Assembly (NCBI GenBank): GCA_038503035.1
Contig: JAVSML010000970.1
Span: forward strand, 1 to 64,000
Reading direction: 5' to 3'
Source of the DNA: Crocodylus rhombifer
Taxonomy: Eukaryota; Chordata; Crocodylia; Crocodylidae
DNA: 64,000 nucleotides
Shown: piece after piece, positions 34,260 to 45,150 of the stretch
Position numbering within the stretch: the first letter of the stretch is position 1
Layout: each line of letters opens with the position of its first letter
Position numbers and translations under genes: made by a program
The notes under the pieces: generated by a model
What the model saw: only the letters and a program-made list of their open reading frames with translations
What the model was told of the DNA's origin: nothing
Databases searched by the model: none

Positions 34260-36400
34260 TAGGTCTGATACAGCCCTACCACATCCCCAATGCACTGTAC
34301 CACACCCCAGCTTCCACAGTCCCATTCTGCCCAGCCTGCCACCAGACCATGGCTAGGGGACAGCTGAGGGAGGGGGCCTGCACTGTCTGTGAGCCCTTCT
34401 TCCACCCCCACTACCAGCACCTAAAGGAGCCTCACTTGCCCCAGCTGCCACAACAGGCCAGCCCCCTGCCTTCACCTTCACCTGAAACATGCCTTAGGTG
34501 GCTGCCCTGGTTAGCTGCTACTGCTACCACCTCTGCCGCTGCTGCTACTGCCTCCTGTGCTGCCACTGGCCCCCCTCAGGAGCGGGGTGGGGGGGGAATT
34601 CCCTGCTGCACTGCCTTGCAGGCCCTTCCCTGCACCGCACCTGAACTAGATTACTTCCCTAATTGACTGTTTGTTCTTGCACTCCCTCACAGCTGCCATT
34701 CTGCATCTGATCCTGTGCCTTATTTCCTGCCAGATTCCCTGCTGCTAAGTGCTTGGCTAGAGGTCTGAGGGGCTCCTGGAATGAGCTTCAAGAAATGGAG
34801 CTCCTCCACTGCTCAACCTGTCCTTTACTCCTGCCTCAGCAGCCTCCCCTGTGTGTTTTACTCTTGTGTGGTAAGTCCTGGGGTTCACTCCCTCTGCTCT
34901 GGTGTTTGTTGTATGGCTGAATAAGCCAGATCAAGTCTCCCCAGCCCTTGTGTGTGTGTCCCTCTCTCCCACCTTCCCTGGTCATAGCCCACCCAGTTTC
35001 CTGTGGGACTGTAGCTCAGTGAGCTTCAGCCCCCTCCTCCCACAAACCCAGCCTGCCCATATTGGATTCACTGGCCCTTTTGTGTTTGGTATCACTCTCC
35101 CTTATATTAAGCAATGGTAGGACAGGAGCCTTCTGGGGGGCAAACCCACAGAACTTCCTGTAGCCCCTGCGGTAGGGGCAGATTCCAGCCAGGCCCCTGA
35201 AAGGGTGTATACCCCTACAACTCCCACCCTGGAAGTGGAGTACAGTTGACCTCTATGGGGGTAGGCAAGCCTTTAACCTCTCTTCAGGGGCAAGAAGGAC
35301 TCTAACAGGGAGCCAGTGGGACCAGGAGATCTCCCCGCAGAGGGGCTCCCAACTTCCTTCACCTGATCATCAGGTATGCAGGGCAAGGGCAATGGGAAGG
35401 TTTCCTCTTTTGGCCTCCTCCACAACTGGGGGTGGGAAAGGCAAGGGCCGCACCCCCAAGTCCAGACCACTAGTGCCTGAGGAGACCAGGTGCACTACAC
35501 CAGCCAGCACGCCCACTCAGCCTGTCCCTGACCCTAGTTCTGGCCCCACCAAGACAGTCCCTCAGTGAAGGAGCTACAGCTATGCCCAGGTGGCTGTGGG
35601 GCAATCTGCAGCTGCAGGCCCTGGACCCTCCACCTCCAGCCCTTCCAACTCAGGAGGTGAGGCCCCTGGTCCAGCACTTTGTAAAGTGCTAACTACCTGA
35701 GCAGGAGAATCTGCACTTTTAGACCCTGGGTCAGGTGGTGGGGGCCCCCAAGATCATGGTGGTCTCCTGCTTTCATGGCAAAGCAATTCTTTTTTCCCTT
35801 GCCTCAGAGGCTGATGCACGGAAGGCAGTGGAGATGGGGCTCATGGGGGAGGGCAAATATGCCCCCCTCAATCCTCTAGAAAATCTGGGGGCCTGGGTGG
35901 TCCTCAGCTCCATCCCACCCTATATCCCCAAGTGGGCCCTTCTCCCCCCCTGCTCCAAAACCTGGGGAGGGTTATCTCCCTGGTAGCGGCCCTCCCACTG
36001 GGGTGCTAAGACCCCAGCCTCTGTCACGTATGCTCTTCCTACTGCCAGATCATGATCTGGCTAGTGGTGGGAATGCAGCTGGAGGCCAAGGGATGCCTCA
36101 TGATTCCCTTTTGGGGGCCTGAGCGAGGGTGTTTTATATGCTGGGTATTTGTGGTGCTTCCAGTGCTGCACCCCAGGGCACTTGCATCACTAGTGCTCCA
36201 TGGGCCAGGCAGGGAAGACATCCACAGGTCCCACTATAGAGAGGGGTGACCTTACTACTAGATCCCCTCCCTCCCCAGGCCCCCCTGGCACCCCAGCCAC
36301 AACACCCAGCCTCCCTGTGAGCTCAGGGGACCCCTCAACCAAGTTTGGTGGGGTCCCAGGGAGGCAGCAGCCAATAGAAAGAGGGAGGAGGGACCCCCTC
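34260..36400 (+). pseudogene. Degenerate LINE ORF1-like relic
   Basis: A GC-rich 2-kb stretch in which broken plus-strand frames suggest a retroelement ORF1. There is a Cys pair region (PFCPACHQT, then CTVCEPFFH) near 34327-34405, Pro/Ala/Ser-rich low complexity with a GCT-rich run near 34515-34565, a YAQVAVGQS block near 35571, then a segment with SLASEADARKAVEMGL and LNPLENLGAWVVLSSIPPYI (35735-35986), and a following piece with IMIWLVVGMQLEAKG (36052 on). This order resembles ORF1 proteins of Tx1-type LINEs that carry an RNA-binding fold before CCHC zinc knuckles; the knuckles are not visible. Stops and shifts are frequent. Assignment rests on remembered family pattern and is uncertain. 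Confidence 0.4.
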
Positions 36401-36403
36401 CCC

Positions 36404-36530
36404 TGCTATGTGGCACCGCAGACATGCCTGCAGCACCACATACTGCATGTTCAGTTGTTCTCTGTGCTGTAATGGAGCAGCATGGAGGGGGTTTTTTAGA
36501 CTCCTGGATATCTGGGGGTCAAAAAAAACC
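36404..36530 (-). repeat. Fragment of family F element
   Basis: Contains CGCAGACATGCCTGCAGCAC, CACATACTGCATG and AGCAGCATGGAGGGGGTTTT then CTCCTGGATATCTGGGGGTC, matching in reverse the right two thirds of the element at 8617-8887. Termini are not preserved. Confidence 0.45.
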
Positions 36531-36727
36531 AAACAAAAGAAGCAGAGCAGTATATGCAAGGGCAGCATTCACCGCTCAAAAGCCAGGCCAGCCAGGCCAC
36601 CCAGAAATAGTGTCTCGAGGCAGGTTTCAGCTTCCTGGACAACAACCCATACATCAGGATGAGAGATGAGCTTGGGTGGGATGGGCTTCACCTTTTCCCC
36701 CAAACGTAAGCATGTGTTCTTTTCTAG

Positions 36728-36874
36728 GTTGGCTGGTCTCCTCCAGTGGGCTTTAAATTAAGCTCACTGGGGGAAGAAGAAGATAAGGATGGAGGAAGCC
36801 TTGGACCACTAAACCAAGCCTCACCCACAAGAACAGCTCAGCCTAGACTAATGATGAGCAGAACGAATACCCAG
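36728..36874 (+). CDS. Candidate internal coding exon (147 bp, phase 0-0)
   Basis: The block is preceded by a pyrimidine-rich acceptor (TGTGTTCTTTTCTAG, AG at 36726-36727) and followed by a near-consensus donor (CAG then GTAAGC at 36875). It is 147 bp, exactly 49 codons, and only one of three frames is open; both others have stops. Start and end in phase 0 mean that it could be skipped without a shift. The peptide begins VGWSPPVGFKLSS, has an acidic run LGEEEDKDGG at residues 14-23 and a Ser/Thr/Arg-rich end including PTRTAQPRLMMSRTNTQ; it is hydrophilic with no membrane segment or known fold that I recognise. Composition differs from the repeats around it. I do not recognise the protein. It could be a facultative exon of a long gene or a chance combination. 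Confidence 0.45.
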
Positions 36875-36884
36875 GTAAGCACCA

Positions 36885-37060
36885 GTAATTCCAGTACAGG
36901 AGCAAATGAAAATGGTGTCCCATAAGTCTGTGTATGAAATTAGATGGCTAACAGGTGGCCAAAGGCTTGTTGTGAGATGATAAAAGAAATAAAACAATTT
37001 ATTTAGTGATACATCAGGATGCTATGCTTGCTGGAAGTCTGAAAGTTTATTTTCAGTTGT
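36885..37060 (+). repeat. Directly duplicated segment A (left copy)
   Basis: AGTAATTCCAGTACAGG through GAAAGTTTATTTTCAGTTGT. It recurs at 39555-40144 with small differences and a CR1 insertion. The copy starts 10 bp after the exon candidate and ends exactly where CR1-7 begins. Its inner part 36976-37015 is inverted in the right copy. Confidence 0.8.
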
Positions 37061-39297
37061 GGGTGACAGCGATCATCGCCTGCTGGAATTCACCATCCAG
37101 TGCAAGATAGCAAAGGCCTGCAGCAAGGCAGCAGCCCTGGACTTCAAGAGGATGGATTTCAATAAGGTAAGGAGCCTAGATGGGGAGGCACTGAGGTTCT
37201 GGAGGGGAGGAGAGTTGGGTGTCCAGGAAGAGTGGTCATTCCTGAAGAAGATGATCCTCCAAGCCCAAAGGGAGGTAATCCCAATGCGGATCAAAGAGGG
37301 CAAGAGGGTGCAAAAGCCCGCATGGCTCACCAAAAGCATACAGGAACATCTCCTAGCTAAAAAGGAGGCATACACCCAGTGGAAGGGAGGGGCCATCACC
37401 AGAGAAAGCTATACCTTGGTTGCTTGGGGCTGTAGGGGGGCAGTCAGGAAGGCCAAGGTGGAGATGGAACTGGGAATAGCTACCTGGATCAAGGACAACA
37501 AGAAGTCCTTTTTTTAAATACATAGGGGGTAAAAAGAAGGTACTGGGTAACGTGGAGCCTCTGCAGGACACACTAGGAAATCTGGTCATTACACCAGAAA
37601 CTTATTACAAAGCTAACTTATTTAACAATTTATTTGCCTCCACTTTTTCTGAGCAGGGACCGGGTCACTGCTTCCACTGGGACCCCCGTAGGTCCCAGGG
37701 GAGGCACACCCAGGCCTAGGGTCAGTGAGCACCTAGTCAGGGAACTTCTGGAGGGACTGGACATATAAATCAGCAGGTCCTGATGATCTCCATCCCAGAG
37801 TGCTGAGGGAATAAGCAGAGGCCATAGCGGGATCCCTGGCATGGCTTTACAAGCATTCTTGGTGCTCTGGTGTGGTCCCAGAAGACTGGAAAGGGGCCAA
37901 TGTGGTCTCCATTTTCAAAAAAGGGTGGAAGGAGGACCTGGGAAACTATAGGCCAGTCAGTCTTACCTCAGTCCTGGGTAAGCTTTTTGAGAGAGTTATC
38001 CTGGCGCATGTCTGTGTGGGGCAGGGGAGATTATGCTTAGGGGAAACCAACATGGGTTCATGAGAGGCAGGTCCTGTCAGACCAACCTGGTGGCTTTCTA
38101 TGACCAGGCTACCAAATCCTTAGATGCAGGGGTAGCAGTGTATGTAGTCTTTCTGGACTTTACGGAGGCCTTCGGCACTGTCTCTCACCCCAGTCTCATT
38201 AAAAACTAGGGAACTGCCACGTCAACACCTACACAGTCATATGGGTCACTAATTGGCTGGAGGGCCACGCCCAGAGATGGGTCATTTTTGACCTGGAGGG
38301 ATGTGGGCAGTGGGCTTCCACAGGGCTTGGTCCTCGGGCCCGCACTGTTCAACATTTTCATCAGCGACTTGAATGAGGGGATAAAAAGCACCCTGTTCAA
38401 ATTCGCGGATGACACTAAGATGTTGGGAGAAGTGAGCACATTAGGTCCAATTGCAGCCTATTCCTCCTTCTAGACAGGTTACAGGGGTGGGTGGATGAGA
38501 ACAAGATGGGATTCAACAATGACAAGTGCAAGGTACTGCACCTGTGGAGGAAGAACTAGCAGCAGAACTACAGGCTGGGGAACTCCTTTCTTGCCAGTGC
38601 AGAGGCAGAAAAGGATCTTGGAGTCATCATTGATGCCAAAATGAACACGGGCCAACAGTGTGAGGAAGCGTTCAGGAAGGCTAACCGGACCTTGTCATGC
38701 ACCCACAGATGCATCTCAAGCAGGTCCAAGGAGGTGATCCTCCCCCTCTATGCAACACTGGTCAGGCTGCAGCTGGAGTACTACGTCCAGTTCTGGGTGC
38801 CGCACTTCAGGAGGGATGTAGACAACATGGAGAGGGTCCAGAGAAGGGTCACCCTCATGATCAGGAGTCAGCAGGGTTGCTGCTGCCTAACCTACAAGAA
38901 GAGGTTAAGGGACCTGAGCCTGTTCAGCCTCTGTAAGAGAAGGCTGAGGGGGGATCCAGTGGCCATTTACAAACTAGTCGGGGGGGGACCAACAGGCATT
39001 GGGAGAGTCCCTGTTCCCCTAAGCACTCCCAGGAGTGACAAGAAATAACGGTCACAAGCTAGCAGAGGGTAGACTTAGGCTAGATATCAGGACGTGCTAC
39101 TTCACGGTCAGGGTGGCTAGAATCTGGAACCAACTTCCAAGCAAAGTGGTGCAGGCTCCTGCCCTGGGGGTCTGTAAAAGGAGGCTGGATGAACACCTTG
39201 CTGGGGTCGTTTGACCCCAGTACTCTTTCCTGCCATGGCAGGGGGCTGGACTTGATGATCTGCTCAGGTCCCTTCTGACCCTACCAACTATGAAACT
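37061..39297 (+). mobile_element. CR1 LINE, plus strand, longest copy (CR1-7)
   Basis: Begins at the very end of the apurinic-type endonuclease domain (GDSDHRLLEF, the SDH motif, from 37062). It continues through the linker (frame to 37517), the RT (PEDWKGANVVSIFKKG at 37876 on; [17 protein letters not shown] near 38330; FADD box near 38402), the C-terminal region (38641-39048) and the 3' end CTACCAACTATGAAAC. At least four frame breaks make it inactive. In the palm region, 38443-38471 is inverted relative to the other CR1 copies. Duplicated segment A lies immediately on its left; no direct target duplication was found. Confidence 0.93.
38443..38471. other. 29-bp micro-inversion within CR1-7
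   Basis: Other copies have a sequence of the type CTAGAAGGGAGGAATAGG...GACCTAGACAG here (16077-16112, 58279-58318). In CR1-7 the same block reads AGGTCCAATTGCAGCC...TCCTTCT, its reverse complement, while both flanks (GTGAGCACA and AGACAGGTTACAGG) stay in normal order. The breakpoints fall at CTAG tetramers present on both sides. Confidence 0.85.
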
Positions 39298-39554
39298 GGA
39301 CTGTGGCTGCTAGCCAGGCTCCGCATGGCAAAATAACTACTGTGGAAGCCCCAGAAGACTCCCAAGTAAGGTTTCTGGGGTTAGCCCAGTGCTGGTCCCT
39401 GCCTCCCCTACTGCCCCTGGGGTAACTTACTGAGTGCCAAAGTGCACATGGCATGGTGTTCCCCAGGGACTAGTAGTAGCGGTCCAAGGTGCACCACTGC
39501 TAGTTGTCCCCAGGGAACCCAATGTCCATACCACATGTGGACAGGGCCTTAGAG
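39298..39554. other. Spacer between CR1-7 and duplicated segment A'
   Basis: GC-moderate sequence without a match elsewhere in the window. No coding feature. Confidence 0.4.
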
Positions 39555-40144
39555 GTAATTCCACTACAGGAGCTACAGGAGCAAATGAAAACTGTGTCCC
39601 ATAAGTCTGTTTGAAATTAGGGGGCTAACAGGTGGCCAAAAGCTTGTTGTGAGATGTATCACTAAATATTTTTTTTTTTTTTTATTTCTTTCATCAGGAG
39701 TTAGATTAGAGAAACTGGACTTTTTCAGCCTCCGCAAGAGAAGGTTGAGAGGCGACCTGGTGGCTGCCTATAAGTTCATCAGGGGGGCACAGAAGGGAAT
39801 TGGTGAGTATTTATTCACCAAGGCCCCCCCAGGGGTTACAAGAAATAATGGCCACAAGCTAGAAGAGAGCAGATTTAGACTGGATATTAGGAGGAACTTC
39901 TTCACAGTTCGAGTGGCCAAGGTCTGGAATGGGCTCCCAAGGGAGGTGGTGCTCTCCCCTACCCTGGGGGTATTCAAGAGAAGGTTGGATGTGTATCTAG
40001 CTGGGGTAATGTAGGCCCAGCACTCTTTCCTGCTTATGCAGGGGGTCGGACTCGATGATCTATTGAGGTCCCTTCCGACCCTAGCATCTATGAATCATCG
40101 GGATGCTATGGTTGCTGGAAGTCTGAAAGTTTATTTGCAGTTGT
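39555..40144 (+). repeat. Directly duplicated segment A' (right copy), split by CR1-8
   Basis: Left part 39555-39699 and right part 40095-40144 together match 36885-37060. The inner block 39653-39695 is the reverse complement of 36976-37015 (GATGTATCACTAAAT here, ATTTAGTGATACATC there). A T run (39669-39683) has grown within the inverted block. The left edge carries a CTACAGGAG doublet. CR1-8 inserted inside with a 9-bp duplication. Confidence 0.8.
39700..40094 (+). mobile_element. CR1 3' fragment nested in A' (CR1-8)
   Basis: Reads as the C-terminal ORF2 piece (FFSLRKRRLRGDLVAAYKFI, open to 40014) followed by the 3' UTR and GACCCTAGCATCTATGAA. It is bracketed by TCATCAGGA (39691-39699) and TCATCGGGA (40095-40103), a 9-bp target duplication with one change. 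Little damaged, so relatively young. Confidence 0.92.
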
Positions 40145-40815
40145 AAACATTAGGAAGGAGGACCAGTGTCTTAAACTTTATATCATAAGGATCTAATGTT
40201 CTTTTCTTGATATCTGATAAGTAGCTTTTAAACTTTAAAAAGCATCTTTCCCCTTCCTACACTCTGTTTTTGATATACTGCAAATGACATGACGCTCATT
40301 TTTTCTAAGGATTTAAATATTTTAATTGTTAAATGTAGTCCTAATTACATCACAAGGAATTACAGTGAAACATGTTCTGATGCTTTTAAGAGAGAATGTT
40401 GATCTATACATATGCATATATTGCTGTCATCATATTAAGTCCTTCGAATAATATTGTTCTTCCAGTCTCATTCAGAATTTTGAAGCTGACTTAGTCATTG
40501 TGTTAGTGACAGTGATTAATGATAAGCTACTGATAGTGTTTCATTTCTTTGGGGCTGGCATAATTGCTCTCAAGTTCTCTCTGTCTCCAGAGAGCTTGTG
40601 AATGGCTGCATGCTGGGTTTGGGGCACATAAGAGAACAGGAGGGCAGTGCATGTTCAAGAGCAGCCTTTCCTGTAAAGGCTAATAGTTTGGTGTAGGTTC
40701 TACATATTGCTTCTTTTGTTGCCTTTTTTAGTTTGTGATGAAATATCAAGTATTGTGCACAGCTCAAAAATACATGTGAACTACATTTCATAGGACCTGG
40801 GAATAAAAGCAACAG
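40145..40815. other. AT-rich non-coding DNA
   Basis: Nothing recognised. The 80-codon minus frame at 40570-40812 shows no domain. Confidence 0.5.
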
Positions 40816-41560
40816 TGCTGTTTGTAGCAGGGCACTAAGTTTCCTGCTACTTTTGGAGCAGTGAGGAAGGAGCCCAGGTGCAGGTTGCTAGGGCAATTGG
40901 AGGGATCCAGTCACCCACACCTGTTAGCGGTCAGCTGACTGGAAGGGGCAGGGCCTGTCTCCCACTTAAACCCCAGGGCTGAGGCCAGGCATGCAGTTTC
41001 CTGCTGGTAGCCAAGGGGGAAGGAGCATTGTCTGAGCAAGTATAGGAAAGAGGTCTGAATGCACAAGCAGCTTGATCCTGGTGAAAGATGGAGTACCCCT
41101 GGGGTGGCTTGAATGATGTTTTAGCTGAGCAGCATGAATTTATGTTATAGCCCGGGGGCTGGTGTTTTGTTTGCTGTTTAACTGGGGCTTGGGTGAGGCT
41201 ATTAGTGGATAGAGGAGGCCTCATAGGGGACCCATGGCAGCGTGGGAACCCCAGCCCCAGCGAGGGGGCAGCATGAAGAACATCAGTTACATCAGCGAGG
41301 CTTGAGGCATGGTAAAGGGGTGGTAGGAGCCACGTATAGCCCATGAGGCTAGGATGCACTGAGTCGCCCATTACAGAACTGGGCCAGTGTACAACAGGAT
41401 AACCGTGTCCAAGAGGATGGAAAGGCAGCCTCCCTATTGTACATTAACATCAAAGACATGGTGGGTGAGACTTGAGGGTGCTTTTAGGCTAACTTGGCAC
41501 AGTAAAGGGGGCATTGGGGGAGAGCACAGCGACCCCCTAGGATGCCTTTCTGTTACACTG
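40816..41560. other. GC-richer segment, possible LTR remnant
   Basis: From about TGTTTGTAGCAGGGCACTAA to 41560 the composition is clearly GC-richer than its surroundings, with CCCACTTAAACCCC near 40963 resembling a core promoter region. I could not find paired ends, a target duplication or coding remains. The 146-codon minus frame (40931-41371) has no recognisable domain. Confidence 0.3.
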
Positions 41561-43447
41561 TTGACTATGTATAGGTATCTTATAGATATGTTTAGAAGTG
41601 TCCAGAGCCCAGTCAGATCAAAGCTCCATTATGCTTAGTGGTATACATATGGATAGCAAAGAGAGGTAGTTAGCATTGAAGGTAGGCAGAAGACACAGTA
41701 GAAGTGTATGTTATAAACTAAATGTATAGCGAGGAGTGGTATATAATTTGATGTGTAATACTGAGCTTCGAACTTCATTTTTCAGTTTATTTCCCTATCT
41801 GTTAAATGGTTAGGAGTTGCAATATTACCCATGTTCATAAAGCATTTTTGATGTGGCTTAAATTCTATGCTGCATAAATGTCCATTATCTATCAGGCACT
41901 GTAATATATGGAGGGGGTTTTTTGTTTGTTTCATGGATATCTGTCAATTTCTAAGTGGATCTCTAATTCATAAACCAATACTAAGCTAAAGAGCAGAATA
42001 ATACCTTTCAAAGTACTGCACTGATGATTTTCTTCTAAATTAACCTTGGTGACATGGGTTTGTTCAGCTATTCTAACACTGAAGAAGCCAAGCTTATTCT
42101 TGAGCTTGTAGGCAAGAAACCTAGGGGAGGCCAGATGTACTGGGGGTTGAGCCTTTGTTGCATACACTTCATGCAGATCTATTATCTAGCCACAGTCATG
42201 TGAGGTGTCACCCTTGAATATGAAATAGTACTCTAGATTGTGTTGGCAATTTCTGGCCACTTCTCCTGTATTTACAGACTAATATTTTGTGCTGTTTGGT
42301 ACAAGCTGGTGAAAAAGAAGTGTGCTATGTTCCAGACCAGCTGTAATAAGAAATTGTCAGGTGAATAAATCATCTCTCCACATTATGGTAATGAAGGTTA
42401 TGAGTGAATTTAGCTGACTGTTTGCTTAAATGTGCTCTTAACATAATTGTGCTATTAGTGTTTATTTCATTAATCGCATTTTCAAAGTGTTCATTTCATC
42501 ATATATTCTTCTTTACCACTTTTTCCTCATGGAAGACTTACTTTACTTGCAGAGACCAACTAAATTGTTTCTGCTGTAGTTGGTTACACTTGACTGACTT
42601 CTTCAAGTGTCAAATCAGTTAATGGAGTTCAGTAGACTTTATTTACTGATTCCCTTTTCCTTTACACTATAGCAGTAAACTAATGTCAAATCTCAGTCAA
42701 TGGAAAATAACCATTTTATCAGATGGGGAAGCTGTGGTATCATCATGACATAAAATAGGAGTGTCCACAAGGACCCCGCAAATCTAATTGGTGATGCTAA
42801 TGATTACCATCTCTATTGGTAATCAGATTGCCTCATCTATTGGTTAATGTTTTGATGTGGCTTCTTGCTCCTTGTTTATCTGGCTTCTAAATTGAAAAAA
42901 TTGATTGAGATTTACTGATGTGTTAGATTTGTAGTTAAAGAAAATTTAAAAGGCAGAGCAGTTCCTTAGCTGCTGAATGCTGAGGCCCAGGACTCTGTGT
43001 GCTTGCTATCACTCTTTTAATTTTTACCTTAGGATAGAATCTCAGCAAATCTTTCAAAGAAACAAATATGTGGTCTCTGGAAAAGGTTGTAAGAGGGTAC
43101 CTTGTCAATAGGGAGTAAGCTACCATGCAAGGAAAAATACAAAACTTCTCTTTTTAAGGATGCTTTTATTCATGGTAGGCAAATGTATAGATTTTGATTT
43201 TAGTTGAATTTCACAACTGTGAAATTTTTACACATGAGAAACCAATACTTTCCATTTCTGCGGACAAAAATAGAAAAGGTCTGGCTCCAACAAGACTTTT
43301 GGTTATGGTTATGCAAATAAGGACAGTGATTAAGAGCCTAAAGGTGAACATGATGAACACAAATGTGTTCTCCTCAGTCTAGGGTGTATGAGTGAAAATT
43401 GAGAGTTTTGGGATCACAGCAATGATTTTTTTTGTATTTGTTTTTGG
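41561..43447. other. AT-rich non-coding DNA, nothing recognised
   Basis: Unique-looking sequence with only short chance frames. Confidence 0.5.
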
Positions 43448-45150
43448 ACCCCTGCTAAACCAGATAGGACAACCGATGCCCATGAAAAAGCCAACTTGCT
43501 AAATAGGTACTTTGCATCAGTTTTTCACCAGTCCCAAGGGACGCCCCTGCCCATTACAGGACAGGAGGGCCTAGGTGAGGGAGATTCCTTGCCCTCCATC
43601 AATGCTGACCTTGTGAAGGTATTAAGCCTCTCAAGGTGTTCCTTCAAGTCAGCCAGCCCTGACAGCTTACACCCCAGGGTGATCAAGGAGCTGGTGAGCA
43701 TCATAGCCCAGCCCCAGGCACAGATCTTCAAGAACTCCTGTTGCTCCAGTGAAGAGCCTGAAGATTGGAAGAAGGCCAGTGCAGTGCCAGCTTCAAGAAG
43801 GGGAGGGAAGTGGATCCAGCAAACTACAGGTCCAGCAGCCTGACCTCTATCCTGGGAAAAGCCTGACCTCTATCCTGTACTAGAAAAGATCATCAAAGAG
43901 ATCATTCTCAACAGACTAGCTGATGGCAAAATCCTGAGGGATAGCCAGCACGAGTATGTTGCAGGTAGGTCTTGTTTGACCAATCTCATTTCCTTTTAAG
44001 ACCAGATGACCTATTACCTGGACAAAGGGGAAAAAAATTGATCTCGTATATCTTGACTTTACAAAAGCCTTCAGTCTGGTATCCCATGATCATCTCCTGG
44101 CAAAACTGGCCAACTGTGGCCTCAGCTTCTCCACAATCCACTGGCTGGGGAATTGGCTATGTGGTTGTACCCAGAGAGTGATGGTTGATGGAAGTCAATC
44201 ATCGTGGTGCCCTGTGACCAAAAGGCTCTGTCCTTGGACCTGTATTATTCAACATCTTAATTAATGATGTGGACATTGGCGTCAGAAGAGGACTGGCCAA
44301 GTTTGCCGGCTATACCAAACTTTGGGGTAAAGAGTCCACACCTGGGTACAGGAGGGTGATCCAGGTTGACCTGGACAAGCTCAAGAAATGGGCAGATGAG
44401 AACCTGATGGCATTTAACACTGAAAAATGCAAGGTTCTCCACCTTGGGAGGAAAAACCCACAACATGCTTATAGGCTTGGGAGTGCTACACTGGCTAGCA
44501 CTTCTGGCTAAAGGGATTTGGGGGTCATAATTGACCACAAGATTAACATGAGCCTTCAATATGATGCTACAGCTAGTAAAGAGAGCAAAACGGTGACTTG
44601 CATCCGTAGATGCTTCTTGAGCAAATCCTAGGACATCATTCTCCCCCTGTACTTGGCCTTGGTGAGGCCACAGATGTGGAGCTCAACACTGGACACAGTA
44701 CTCCAATTCAAAAAGGATGTGGAGAAGCTTGAGAGATTCCAGAGGAGAGCCACGTGCATGATCAGAGGTCAGGAAAACAGACCTTACGATAAGAGGCTGA
44801 GAGCCATGGGACTCTTCAGCCTGGAAGAATAGAGGCTCGGGGCTGATCTGGTGGCCACCTATAAGTTTATCAGGGGTGCTCATCAGGACACAATTGAATA
44901 GTCACAAACTCTTCCATGACCATTTCAGACTGGACATAAGGAAGAACTTTGTTACTGTCCAAGCCCCCAAGGTTTGGAATAGACTGCTGCTGGAGGTGTT
45001 TCAAGCACCTACCTTGAATGCCTTCAAGAGACATTTTGGATGTCTCTCTTGCTGGGATCCTGTGATCCCTGCTGACTTCCTGCCCTTTGGGCAGGGGTAC
45101 TGGACTCGATGATCTTCTAAGGTCCCTTCCATCCCTAATGTCTATGACAT
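43448..45150 (+). mobile_element. CR1 LINE, plus strand, decayed (CR1-9)
   Basis: Starts just upstream of the RT (KANLLNRYFASVFHQSQG, 43490 on), followed by the finger region (SPDSLHPRVIKEL), then broken frames to AKFAGYTKLWG near 44298, NTEKCKVLHLGRKNPQHAY near 44417, the C-terminal piece near 44876, and the 3' end CCCTAATGTCTATGAC. The RT active-site box, normally F-A-D-D, reads F-A-G-Y, so both catalytic aspartates are gone. A 17-bp direct repeat (GCCTGACCTCTATCCTG at 43838 and 43861) adds an internal duplication. Same subfamily as CR1-6. Confidence 0.92.
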
